From Myxococcales bacterium (lineage in GTDB: Bacteria; Myxococcota_A; Bradymonadia; Bradymonadales; Bradymonadaceae): a DNA stretch of 8,875 nucleotides. The notes under the pieces were generated by a model, which was not told the origin of the DNA, ran no database searches, and saw only the letters and a list, made by a program, of their open reading frames with translations. Of the stretch, positions 1 to 6,780 are shown piece by piece; within the stretch, counting starts at the first letter, position 1, and every line of letters begins with the position of its first letter. A program made the position numbers and the translations under genes. The DNA lies in assembly GCA_007120615.1 (NCBI GenBank), contig SKNI01000650.1:1-8875 (forward strand). Reading direction: 5' to 3'.

Positions 1-120
1 CACCAATACGATGGGCTTGAGTGAATGAGCCAGACTTCGAAGATGGCGACGCTGCTTCCCAGTCAGCCTGGGACTCAGTCTCGACACCATTCCGGTTGTA
101 GATTCCTTCTTTTCCGCCAT
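1..120 (-). CDS. yhbY: YhbY/CRM-domain ribosome-assembly RNA-binding protein, N-terminal part (runs off left edge)
   Basis: Reading the minus strand from ATG at 120-118 gives 40 codons without a stop to position 1. After a short Lys/Glu/Ser/Thr-rich leader comes LTGKQRRHLRSLAH followed by SLKPIVLV. This is the characteristic start of the YhbY/CRS1 (CRM) RNA-binding fold; in E. coli YhbY the matching stretch reads roughly LSTKQKQHLKGLAH then PLKPVVLLG. The family is about 95-100 residues long, associates with pre-50S particles and helps ribosome assembly, so roughly 60 residues lie outside the window, including the GxxG-type loop. AGGA lies 10 nt upstream of ATG 120. A second in-frame ATG at 90-88 (Met11) is an alternative start and would leave almost no leader before the domain. 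The gene is divergent from the large plus-strand gene. In E. coli yhbY also lies near ftsH, divergent from rlmE-ftsH, so the neighbourhood is plausible. The call rests on the N-terminal motif only. Confidence 0.82.
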   Translation of the reverse strand, partial: MAEKKESTTGMVSRLSPRLTGKQRRHLRSLAHSLKPIVLV

Positions 121-148
121 AAGGCTTTTTTCCTATATGCCATGAGAA

Positions 149-176
149 ATGAAAACGCGTGCTCCGCTCTTATAGT
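149..176 (+). promoter_or_regulatory. Weak candidate promoter for the pseudokinase/TPR gene, overlapping the yhbY promoter
   Basis: ATGAAA (149-154), 16 nt, then TATAGT (171-176) on the plus strand; four of six and five of six matches to the sigma70 boxes. The -10 box overlaps the -10 box of the minus-strand yhbY promoter, so the two genes could compete for polymerase. It would give a leader of roughly 145 nt before the GTG at 330. Only the sequence match supports it, and another promoter in 180-300 is possible. Confidence 0.25.
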
Positions 177-198
177 CGAGATGGCCATCTGGCTTCAA
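169..198 (-). promoter_or_regulatory. Candidate sigma70-type promoter of yhbY
   Basis: On the minus strand TTGAAG (198-193) is followed after 18 nt by TATAAG (174-169). The -35 box matches TTGACA at four of six positions and the -10 box matches TATAAT at five of six. A start near position 162 would give a leader of about 42 nt before the yhbY ATG at 120, with the AGGA ribosome site inside it. Position, spacing and orientation all fit. No transcript evidence is available. Confidence 0.5.
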
Positions 199-317
199 CA
201 GTCGTAATTTCTACTGGAAAACTGCATATAACACCGCTTTACTTGGCCTGCTCCTATGAGCCGTGTAGGATACCGGCACCCCGTCGGGGATTTTTGGCGG
301 ATCGTTCTTGCTCTTTT

Positions 318-321
318 GAGG
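318..321 (+). promoter_or_regulatory. Shine-Dalgarno that fixes the GTG start at 330
   Basis: GAGG sits 8 nt before GTG 330-332. The reading frame stays open upstream to an ATG at 159, but that stretch has no ribosome site, no family resemblance and overlaps the divergent promoter region. The GTG start places the zinc-ribbon Cys pair at residues 4 and 7, where such domains normally begin. Confidence 0.65.
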
Positions 322-329
322 TTTGTTTC

Positions 330-3221
330 GTGAGATATTGTCCTACCTGTCAGGCAACATTCGACGGTGAAGAGGTATTCTGTCCCCACGACGGAACCCG
401 CCTCGTCGCCGAGAAAGCTTACCAACCAGGACGTTTGGCCGGAACATCGCTGGCTCAAGCAGTCAACCTGGAAGCCTTTCTCTTCGCTGATCATCTCGGG
501 GAGCGCTATCGAGGGCGCCTCCTCTCCGATAATCGCGAGGTTCGAGTCGTCGTCTTCCATCGAGGGTTCGACGTCGGGCGCCACGCTATCGTCTCCGACC
601 AACTGGCAAAGCTCACCTCACCGCTTCCTCACCAGATTCTGGAGCTGCACTCCCTTCATCTGGACTCGGAGCCCAACTTCTTAATTGAGGAACAGCCCCA
701 GCGGGAGTCCCTCGCTCATCTACTCAAGAAGAAAGGGGCTCTGCCCTGGAAGCAAGCCCTCCATCTGACGATCCGACTCGCGCGTATCCTGGAGTGGCTC
801 GCCGAACAAGGCGTGCCCCATCGGGCGATTCACCCCCACTCCATTTACGTGGACAATCCCCTGAGTTCCTCGATTCAAATTGGGGAGTTGGCCGTCGGGC
901 TGTTGACCTTTCCCCTTCCCACCCTGGAAGCCGACACTCCCCGCGATGCCATCCCTGTCTATCCGGGATTTATCGCCCCGGAGTGGCTCGACGACGACCG
1001 CGACGGTGATCTTTCTCAGTGCGCAACCTATACGATCGGCTCGGTCTTGATGACGGCCCTGGGCTTCCCCCTCTTCGATGATGATGAATTGGAGGGGCTC
1101 AACCTTAAGAAGTGGTCCACCGATCCCCAGCGCGATCCCATCGATCTCTCTGATCTTCTGGACGCACCCGACCTCCTGCAAGACCTGGCGAATATGCTGG
1201 TCGCTCCCATGCCCGAGAAGCGTTTTCAGACCCCTGCTGCGGCAATGGCGGCGCTGGCAAACCTTCTCGACAGTAGCCCCGACGAGGTCGCTCCTCCCCT
1301 CGGGCCCAGAAAATCTTCGGCCTTCCTCGAAGATGATCGCCCGATCACGGGACCGGTGCCGTTTCCCGATGCCGAGGATTCTTCTCCGGAAGACGATGAA
1401 CCCAAATCCATCGCCAAGACCCAGCTTGGGTTTACTCCCAAAAATGCACGGGCCGACAAAAAAACCCACGTCGGCCTTCCGGCGCAGGCCTTCACCGGTG
1501 ATTTCGATGATGACGAGGAAGAACCCCTCTCTCCGGCGCCACGAGTTATCATCGACGACCCCGGTGATGTGGCAGATAGCGACCGGTCCGATCGCTCCAC
1601 TGCGCGGTTCACGCTCGAGGATATGAGTGGCGATGAGAAATCTAAAGCAGAAGAAGAAGTAGCCGAAGAAGCCCAGGAGGATAGCGAAAGCGAAGACTCC
1701 CATAAGAGCACCCTTATGATGGGCGCAATCTCCGTCGCTGATATTGCTGCGGAAGCGATGAAAGCCGACGCTGACGACGAGCCCGACACTGACGACCAGC
1801 CCGACACCGACGACGAGCCCGACGCTGACGACCAGCCCGACCAAGTTCCCGAAGGTGCCACCCAGAAGCACCACGCCGTTGAAATACCAGAACAGAATGA
1901 TGAAGAATCCGTGATCTCCGGTGAGTCTGAAAGCTCTTCGTCGAGCCCCGGAACCACAGATAGCGATGACGACGGCCCCTCGATCATCGTGGATTCCCAC
2001 GAACCGGAACCCTCGATCATCGTAAACGACAACCTGGAAGACGATGCTGACGATGATTCCGCAGAGGATCAGTCGGCAGAAGAACAGTCCGAAGAAGAAG
2101 AAGAAGAACCTAAAAAGCCAGCGACCTCTGATAAGGTCAACATCGGCTTTGTGGAGGCCCGTCAGTCCGGCGGGGGAGAAGAATTCTCCGACGACTGGTT
2201 CTCCCGCTCCACTGAGGATGCCTGGGACGATACTCTCGTTAAAGAAGCCTACGAAAAGTCGCGGTGGGCGGAAAAAGCATTCCGAATCGGACTCATCGTG
2301 GGGCTGGCCATCTTCGTAGTCGGCGCCTTTATCTTCACTCAGACCTACGATCCCGAAATCGAAGAGGAAGAAGAAGAATTGATCGAAGAAGAATATGCCA
2401 AAGAGCCTTCGATCAATATCGAACGCACTCTCGATCAATTCGATTATGCCCTTACTCGTGGAGAAATACTTCAGCCCCTGCAGCGAAGTGCCATGACCGC
2501 ACTTCGTGACCTGCAGCGATACGCCGATGAAGACGTCTATGAGGACGCGAGAGAGCGCTTTGTGGCGGCCGCCGATGCCGCCGGGCGTGAGGCCGAGGAA
2601 AACGGCGACCTCGCCCTGGCTCGCAACTACTCCGGCCGCGCCAGCCAATACGCCCCCGATGATCAAGAGTTGCGCATGCGCGCCGAGGATATCCAGGCTC
2701 GGTACGTCGCCGAAATCGAAGGCAATGGCGCCCCCCAGGATCAACCCGACGCCGGCACCGACGCTGATACCGATATCGCTGCTGATGATGAAACCGAAGT
2801 GGCCACCGGTCAAACTTCTCCGAGCCCCACGCCCCGTCCAGCCACGAGGCCTTCACCGCGTACCAACCCCAGCGAGATTTATCAGGAAGCCGAGAGTGCA
2901 AGACGCGCTAACGATTTCGAACGGGCCCGCCGTCTTTATCTGGAATTTCTCGAACACAATCCCAACCACGCCTCCGCCAACGCTCATCTGGCTCGCATCT
3001 ATTTTGACGAAGCCGACCACCGCACGGCCATTCGCTACCAGCTTCGCGCCGTAGAAGCAGCCCCCAATAACGTCAATCACCGCCTCCAACTGGGAATGCT
3101 TCACTATCGGCTCGACCAATATTCCGAGGCAATCACGGTCTGGGAGAGAGTCCTGGAACTCGACCCCGAAAATACCGACGCTCAACGATGGATCGGATTG
3201 GCCGAGCGAAGCATGAACTGA
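330..3221 (+). CDS. Membrane-anchored zinc-ribbon / pseudokinase / TPR protein
   Basis: 963 residues from GTG 330. Domain order: a short zinc-ribbon-like motif (CPTC at 4-7, CPHDG at 18-22, fourth Cys absent); a Ser/Thr-kinase-like fold at about 48-315; a long, very acidic and probably disordered linker at about 320-650; one membrane segment at about 653-669; a helical region; and three TPR units of 34 residues at 849-882, 883-916 and 917-950. The kinase fold keeps HR (164-165), the catalytic-loop Pro (169) and APE (216-218). The catalytic Asp is Ala166, the Lys is His168, the Asn is Ser171, DFG reads ELA (186-188), and the beta-3 strand REVRVVVF (69-76) has no Lys. It should therefore be catalytically dead. 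Basic residues before the membrane segment suggest a cytoplasmic N-terminus and an extracytoplasmic TPR end. The likely role is a scaffold or sensor coupling cytoplasmic partners to an envelope TPR platform; the specific pathway is unknown. The start is GTG rather than ATG 159 because of the ribosome site and the zinc ribbon. It ends 4 nt before the convergent CvpA-family gene. Confidence 0.85.
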   Translation: MRYCPTCQATFDGEEVFCPHDGTRLVAEKAYQPGRLAGTSLAQAVNLEAFLFADHLGERYRGRLLSDNREVRVVVFHRGFDVGRHAIVSDQLAKLTSPLPHQILELHSLHLDSEPNFLIEEQPQRESLAHLLKKKGALPWKQALHLTIRLARILEWLAEQGVPHRAIHPHSIYVDNPLSSSIQIGELAVGLLTFPLPTLEADTPRDAIPVYPGFIAPEWLDDDRDGDLSQCATYTIGSVLMTALGFPLFDDDELEGLNLKKWSTDPQRDPIDLSDLLDAPDLLQDLANMLVAPMPEKRFQTPAAAMAALANLLDSSPDEVAPPLGPRKSSAFLEDDRPITGPVPFPDAEDSSPEDDEPKSIAKTQLGFTPKNARADKKTHVGLPAQAFTGDFDDDEEEPLSPAPRVIIDDPGDVADSDRSDRSTARFTLEDMSGDEKSKAEEEVAEEAQEDSESEDSHKSTLMMGAISVADIAAEAMKADADDEPDTDDQPDTDDEPDADDQPDQVPEGATQKHHAVEIPEQNDEESVISGESESSSSSPGTTDSDDDGPSIIVDSHEPEPSIIVNDNLEDDADDDSAEDQSAEEQSEEEEEEPKKPATSDKVNIGFVEARQSGGGEEFSDDWFSRSTEDAWDDTLVKEAYEKSRWAEKAFRIGLIVGLAIFVVGAFIFTQTYDPEIEEEEEELIEEEYAKEPSINIERTLDQFDYALTRGEILQPLQRSAMTALRDLQRYADEDVYEDARERFVAAADAAGREAEENGDLALARNYSGRASQYAPDDQELRMRAEDIQARYVAEIEGNGAPQDQPDAGTDADTDIAADDETEVATGQTSPSPTPRPATRPSPRTNPSEIYQEAESARRANDFERARRLYLEFLEHNPNHASANAHLARIYFDEADHRTAIRYQLRAVEAAPNNVNHRLQLGMLHYRLDQYSEAITVWERVLELDPENTDAQRWIGLAERSMN
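1767..1838 (+). repeat. Four tandem 18-bp units encoding an acidic hexapeptide repeat
   Basis: Four in-frame 18-bp units (starts 1767, 1785, 1803, 1821) encode D-[AT]-D-D-[EQ]-P, residues 480-503 of the pseudokinase protein. Units alternate DADDEP, DTDDQP, DTDDEP, DADDQP, suggesting duplication of a 36-bp pair or slippage. The array lies in the acidic disordered linker, where copy number could vary without breaking the frame. Confidence 0.85.
1977..2023 (+). repeat. Direct repeat encoding paired PSIIV motifs in the acidic linker
   Basis: The 14-nt string CCCTCGATCATCGT occurs at 1977-1990 and again at 2010-2023, in the same frame. It encodes PSIIVD (residues 550-555) and PSIIVN (561-566). 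A related PRVIIDD lies at residues 404-410. These are small hydrophobic islands in an otherwise strongly acidic linker. Confidence 0.75.
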
Positions 3222-3225
3222 CCTC

Positions 3226-3999
3226 TTATCTAAAAACCCGCACTCGCTCGCTGAGAACGGCCCACTCTACGTCGGATAATTTCTCCACCAACTCTTTGTC
3301 GTTGAGGATATCCCGCACCCGGCTATCAGCCAGGGTCATCGGATAATGATCCTCTTCCACCCAGTCCATCAGATCTTCATCGGCCAATAATTCCTTGATT
3401 CGCTCGTCGCGAAAGAAGTCCGCAGCGCTCTGCTCCTCCCGAATCACCTCGTGGGCCCCGGCTTTCTCGACCTCCGCCCCCACCCTCAACGCTTGATGCA
3501 GGCGGTTAATATCGGGAAATTGCCAGGGAGCCAGCACATTGTATGTGCTCACACATCCCGTCAATCCTCCCTCCCGCAGCCCCATATTATTGTCGGGATC
3601 TCTCTCCAAAAGAGGGGCCTCTAACATCACCATCAGGACCACCCCCAGATAGATGATGATCGCCGCCTTGGCGGCCCCGATGCTGGCTCCCCCGACTCGA
3701 TCCATAAACCCTAAAGTGGGACTGGCAGCCCGAAGCACCTTTACCGCCAGCCACCCGGCCACCGCTACGGTCACATAGATCAAAACCCCGGCAGCCAGCA
3801 GACTGAACACCTCCACACCGGGAGAGGCCCTTCCCGACTCCCCGAAGAGGATCGACCGGATCATCGGCGAGACAAAGGGGACCCCGATGATGACAACCAC
3901 GATCGCGATGACTCTCAAGATCTGGCGCAACGCTCCCGATCGCCACCCCAGAAAGAGGAGAACCAGAAATACGAACGCGCTGATCACATCGACGGTCAT
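3226..3999 (-). CDS. CvpA-family membrane protein with extended C-terminus
   Basis: 257 residues, ATG at 3999-3997. Four hydrophobic segments lie at about 5-19, 27-47, 64-86 and 105-127. The family signature is the D-R-V-G-G-x-x-x-G-x-x-K pattern at 100-111, leading into the last membrane helix. CvpA proteins (colicin V production family) are small inner-membrane proteins usually of 160-180 residues, linked to envelope homeostasis with unclear biochemistry. Here about 130 extra soluble residues follow the last helix. They contain a duplicated module: DERIKELLADEDLMDWV (198-214) resembles DSRVRDILNDKELVEKL (225-241), a 27-residue period. The start codon overlaps the ftsH stop as ATGA, so the gene is very probably translationally coupled to ftsH in one operon. 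It ends 4 nt from the convergent pseudokinase gene. The family call is firm; the role is not known. Confidence 0.85.
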   Translation of the reverse strand: MTVDVISAFVFLVLLFLGWRSGALRQILRVIAIVVVIIGVPFVSPMIRSILFGESGRASPGVEVFSLLAAGVLIYVTVAVAGWLAVKVLRAASPTLGFMDRVGGASIGAAKAAIIIYLGVVLMVMLEAPLLERDPDNNMGLREGGLTGCVSTYNVLAPWQFPDINRLHQALRVGAEVEKAGAHEVIREEQSAADFFRDERIKELLADEDLMDWVEEDHYPMTLADSRVRDILNDKELVEKLSDVEWAVLSERVRVFR

Positions 4000-5951
4000 T
4001 CAAAAAGACTCGGGCCGTCTACCTCACCGGCCATCGGCAAAACGCGGTCCATAAACTCGTCGAGCTGATCTCCTTCGAGAACCTCTTCCTCTTTGAGCTT
4101 CTCGGACATCTCGTGAAGAAGATCCAGATTCTTCTCCAGCAGGTCCAGGGTGCGAGCGTAGAGCTCTTCCACCATCTTGTGGACCTCGTCATCGATCTTC
4201 TCGGCGGTGCGCTCGGAATACTGCCTGGAGCTCATTCCGGTGCCTTTTAAGAAGGGGCTGGTCTCCTCTCCATAGCTCAGATTGCCGATGGTCGGATTCA
4301 TGCCGTATTGCATGATCATACGCCGGGCAATATCGGTGACCCGCTGCAAATCGTTGGCCGCTCCGCTGGAGACATCGCCAAAGATGATCTTCTCCGCTGC
4401 CCGCCCACCGAGGAGCATGCAGATCCGATCCCGCAGCTCCTGACGTGTCACCAGATAGCGATCTTCGAGAGGCACCTGCAATGTATATCCCAGCGCTCCG
4501 ATTCCCCGGGAGACGATGCTGATTTTGTGCACCGGATCGGCTCCTTTGAGCGCTCCGGCGACGATGGCGTGACCCGACTCATGGTAGGCCACGATATTGG
4601 TCTCCTTCTCGCTCAACCGACGGCTCTTCTTCTCCAATCCGGCGATCACCCGTTCGATGGCGTCTTGAAAATCGCTCATCTCCACGGCGTCTTTCTCTTT
4701 ACGGGCTGCCAGAAGCGCCGCCTCATTGATGATATTGGCCAGGTCGGCCCCCACAAAGCCCGGCGTCTGAGCTGCCACGATTTCCAGATCGACGTCTTCA
4801 CCGATGACGACGCCTCGCGCGTGAACCTGCAAGATCTGATGGCGTCCCTTCTTATCGGGTCTATCCACCACCACCTGGCGATCAAACCGCCCCGAGCGCA
4901 GAAGCGCCGGATCGAGCACCTCCGGCCGATTTGTAGCGGCGATGATGATCACCCCGCTTCGGGCATCGAAGCCGTCCATCTCCACCAGCAAGGCGTTGAG
5001 CGTCTGCTCTCGCTCCTCATTGGTCTGAAAGCCGCCACCACCACGGGTCTTCCCGATGGCGTCGAGCTCGTCGACAAAGATGATGCACGGCGAATTCTCC
5101 TGAGCCTGCTGAAAGAGATCGCGCACCCGGGCCGCTCCCACTCCCACAAACATCTCCACAAAATCGGAGCCGCTCAGATTATAAAACGGAACCTCCGCTT
5201 CTCCGGCTACCGCACGCCCTAAAAGGGTCTTTCCTGTTCCCGGAGGCCCCACCAGAAGAACCCCTTTAGGGACCTTTCCACCGAGCCTGGTGAATTTGGA
5301 GGGCTCTCGCAAAAAGGAGATCACCTCCTGAAGCTCTTCTTTGGCTTCATCCACTCCGGCGACGTCTTCAAAGGTCACCCCTGTTCCCTCTTCGGCGTAG
5401 ACCTTGGCCCGGCTCTTTCCGAAACTCATCACCTGGGAGTTGCCTCCCCCACCGGGGGTATTCATTCCCTGCATCCGGCGGATCAAAAATCCCCAGAACA
5501 AAAAAAGTATCAACAACGGCAGAAGCCAGATCCAGAGCATCCCGCCGTTTCCACAACCCGGATCGTGGTGGACTTTGACCTCGATATTCTGCGCTTCCAG
5601 CAGCGGAAGGAGGGTCTCGTCCTGAGGAAGGCGAGTGGCCTCCCACTGATCGAAGGTCTCGTCTTCAGTTTCGGCGCGGAATCGATCGCGAGCTTCTTCG
5701 GTGGGCGTCGCCACCACGCTCCAATCGGAGATCACCACCGACTCCACCTCAGTGGCCGCGATACGCTCTTTGAGATCGCTGTAGGGAATCTCAACGACCG
5801 TGCCCGGCCCCTGGAAATGATGAAAAATAAGAAGCGTCGCCAGTCCGATCAACACAGCGATCCAGATCGTCCGTGAGGCGAACGTACCTCCCAGTGGATC
5901 CGGTTGATTCCCCGGATCTCGAGGAGGGTTACCCTGATTTCGATCTTCCAT
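3996..5951 (-). CDS. ftsH: ATP-dependent membrane zinc metalloprotease FtsH
   Basis: 651 residues, close to the usual length (E. coli about 644). FtsH is a hexameric inner-membrane AAA+ protease that extracts and degrades membrane and short-lived cytoplasmic proteins. Order: hydrophilic N-terminal tail rich in Pro/Asn/Gly (1-25), membrane helix about 28-46, extracytoplasmic domain about 47-137, second helix about 138-157, AAA+ domain, then protease domain. Visible motifs are Walker A GPPGTGKT (235-242), pore loop FVG (268-270), Walker B IIFVDE (290-295), arginine fingers R355 and R358 in RSGRFDR, and zinc site HESGH (457-461) with Asp534 in GAANDL as the likely third ligand. All catalytic residues are present. 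The C-terminus is acidic and helical. GGAG lies 6 nt before ATG 5951. It is the first gene of a two-gene operon with the CvpA-family gene and divergent from the small lipoprotein gene. Confidence 0.98.
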   Translation of the reverse strand: MEDRNQGNPPRDPGNQPDPLGGTFASRTIWIAVLIGLATLLIFHHFQGPGTVVEIPYSDLKERIAATEVESVVISDWSVVATPTEEARDRFRAETEDETFDQWEATRLPQDETLLPLLEAQNIEVKVHHDPGCGNGGMLWIWLLPLLILFLFWGFLIRRMQGMNTPGGGGNSQVMSFGKSRAKVYAEEGTGVTFEDVAGVDEAKEELQEVISFLREPSKFTRLGGKVPKGVLLVGPPGTGKTLLGRAVAGEAEVPFYNLSGSDFVEMFVGVGAARVRDLFQQAQENSPCIIFVDELDAIGKTRGGGGFQTNEEREQTLNALLVEMDGFDARSGVIIIAATNRPEVLDPALLRSGRFDRQVVVDRPDKKGRHQILQVHARGVVIGEDVDLEIVAAQTPGFVGADLANIINEAALLAARKEKDAVEMSDFQDAIERVIAGLEKKSRRLSEKETNIVAYHESGHAIVAGALKGADPVHKISIVSRGIGALGYTLQVPLEDRYLVTRQELRDRICMLLGGRAAEKIIFGDVSSGAANDLQRVTDIARRMIMQYGMNPTIGNLSYGEETSPFLKGTGMSSRQYSERTAEKIDDEVHKMVEELYARTLDLLEKNLDLLHEMSEKLKEEEVLEGDQLDEFMDRVLPMAGEVDGPSLFE

Positions 5952-6062
5952 CGATCACTCCATTGTACAAACGGCTATCGTCGACTTGACGGCGACGCGC
6001 CGGGCATTCAACCTTAAACTCCTGACGTGGCCGGTCAACCGACTCGTGTTTTACCCTCTTGC

Positions 6063-6067
6063 AGGAG
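6063..6067 (+). promoter_or_regulatory. Shine-Dalgarno that fixes the lipoprotein start at ATG 6078
   Basis: AGGAG lies 10 nt before ATG 6078. A longer in-frame start at GTG 6027 has no ribosome site and would push the hydrophobic signal segment away from the N-terminus, so 6078 is preferred. Confidence 0.65.
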
Positions 6068-6077
6068 ATATCGCGAC

Positions 6078-6662
6078 ATGAAGGAGTACTTTTTGCCGGC
6101 ACTTTTCGCCAGCGCCATTCTGCTGGCGTGCCTGGCCTGTAGCGATCCTGCCGAATTCGCCACCTTCGAGGCCGAGGCCTCCCAGCCCCTTCCCTCCTGC
6201 ATGGCCGACCAATTCCCCCTGGAATTGGAGCTCCTCGCCGCCCAGACCCGAACCGATCGAGTGGGCATCTTCCTTCAAACGGCCCCGGATATTAAGTCCC
6301 GAAGCGATATTGTTTATTTCGAGCTCTACCATCCCGAGGAGGTCTCCGTCGATGACGTCATTGAACTCAGCCCTGCCGCCGTTCCCCCACCGATGGCTCG
6401 CGGCAAATTATCCTTCTTCTCCAGTTGCCCCTATGAGCACCTGGCCTTTGATATCTTCGGGACACTGAACTTCGATAACTTCGATCACGATCACGGAGGT
6501 GTGATCTCGGGACGTCTCGAAGAAGGCTATGCCGTCGACTCCCGCACCGAAGAGGTGATGATCCAGGAATTCACCGGCTCCTTTAGCTTTATCGTTCGCG
6601 CCGGCCCACCCTACGAAGACTTCTACGCCCTTCCCGAGCGTCCCCAGCCCGGCGATTTCTAA
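6078..6662 (+). CDS. Predicted lipoprotein of unknown function
   Basis: 194 residues, family not recognised. The N-terminus is a signal peptide with a weak n-region (MKEYF) and a hydrophobic core at about 5-17. It is followed by two possible lipobox cysteines, LLAC (Cys18) and CLAC (Cys21). The first fits the lipobox better because the second has a Cys at -3. The residue after either Cys (Leu19 or Ser22) is not the inner-membrane-retention Asp, so an outer-membrane site is possible. The mature part has two more cysteines (41 and 117) that could form a disulfide. It looks beta-rich, with a Gly-spaced stretch at about 128-150 (GTLNFDNFDHDHGG then ISGRLEEG) and a Pro-rich tail. The gene is divergent from ftsH with 126 nt between and convergent with rpsT. 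I infer an exported lipoprotein; I propose no function. Confidence 0.75.
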   Translation: MKEYFLPALFASAILLACLACSDPAEFATFEAEASQPLPSCMADQFPLELELLAAQTRTDRVGIFLQTAPDIKSRSDIVYFELYHPEEVSVDDVIELSPAAVPPPMARGKLSFFSSCPYEHLAFDIFGTLNFDNFDHDHGGVISGRLEEGYAVDSRTEEVMIQEFTGSFSFIVRAGPPYEDFYALPERPQPGDF

Positions 6663-6697
6663 TCCTCACGCTCACCATCAACAGAACAAGCGAGCAC

Positions 6698-6732
6698 AAA
6701 AAAAGGCCCGGCGGCTTTCGCCGGCGGGCCTT
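6698..6732 (-). terminator. Intrinsic terminator of rpsT
   Basis: Read on the minus strand, a GC-rich hairpin (6732-6703) has an 8-bp outer stem AAGGCCCG/CGGGCCTT, one mismatch, a 4-bp inner stem and a GAAA loop. It runs directly into a run of seven T (6704-6698). It starts 49 nt after the rpsT stop. On the plus strand the hairpin lies 40 nt after the lipoprotein stop but is followed only by TTGT, so termination in that direction would be weaker. Confidence 0.9.
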
Positions 6733-6780
6733 GTAGAAGCGACGACTCGAACCCGCGGTCCGATCACACTTCTTTAATCC

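Noticed and set aside
25..207. A 60-codon plus-strand frame at the left end
   Set aside because: It overlaps the yhbY start and the divergent promoters on the opposite strand and its translation has no recognisable feature.
279..295. CCCC-GTC-GGGG followed by ATTTTT in the leader of the pseudokinase gene, a possible attenuator
   Set aside because: The stem is only 4 bp with a 3-nt loop; too weak to support termination without further evidence.
159..329. Longer start (ATG 159) for the pseudokinase gene
   Set aside because: No ribosome site, it overlaps the promoter region, and the extra 57 residues resemble nothing. GTG 330 has GAGG at good spacing and begins directly with the zinc ribbon.
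720..2813. A 697-codon open frame on the minus strand opposite the pseudokinase gene
   Set aside because: It is the complement of a very Asp/Glu-rich coding region: GAN codons read antisense give few stops and produce Phe/Leu/Val/Gly runs. It has no recognisable domain, and the plus-strand frame has clear ones.
4308..5222. A 304-codon open frame on the plus strand inside ftsH
   Set aside because: It lies opposite the highly conserved AAA+ and protease domains of FtsH; its translation has no family features.
5962..5967. TACAAT on the minus strand as a -10 box for ftsH
   Set aside because: It has no acceptable -35 partner and would place the start about 4 nt before the ATG, removing the GGAG ribosome site.
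5986..6020. TTGACG (5986-5991) as the -35 of a promoter for the small lipoprotein gene
   Set aside because: No credible -10 box lies 16-18 nt downstream; the best A/T stretch (TTAAAC) is 22 nt away.
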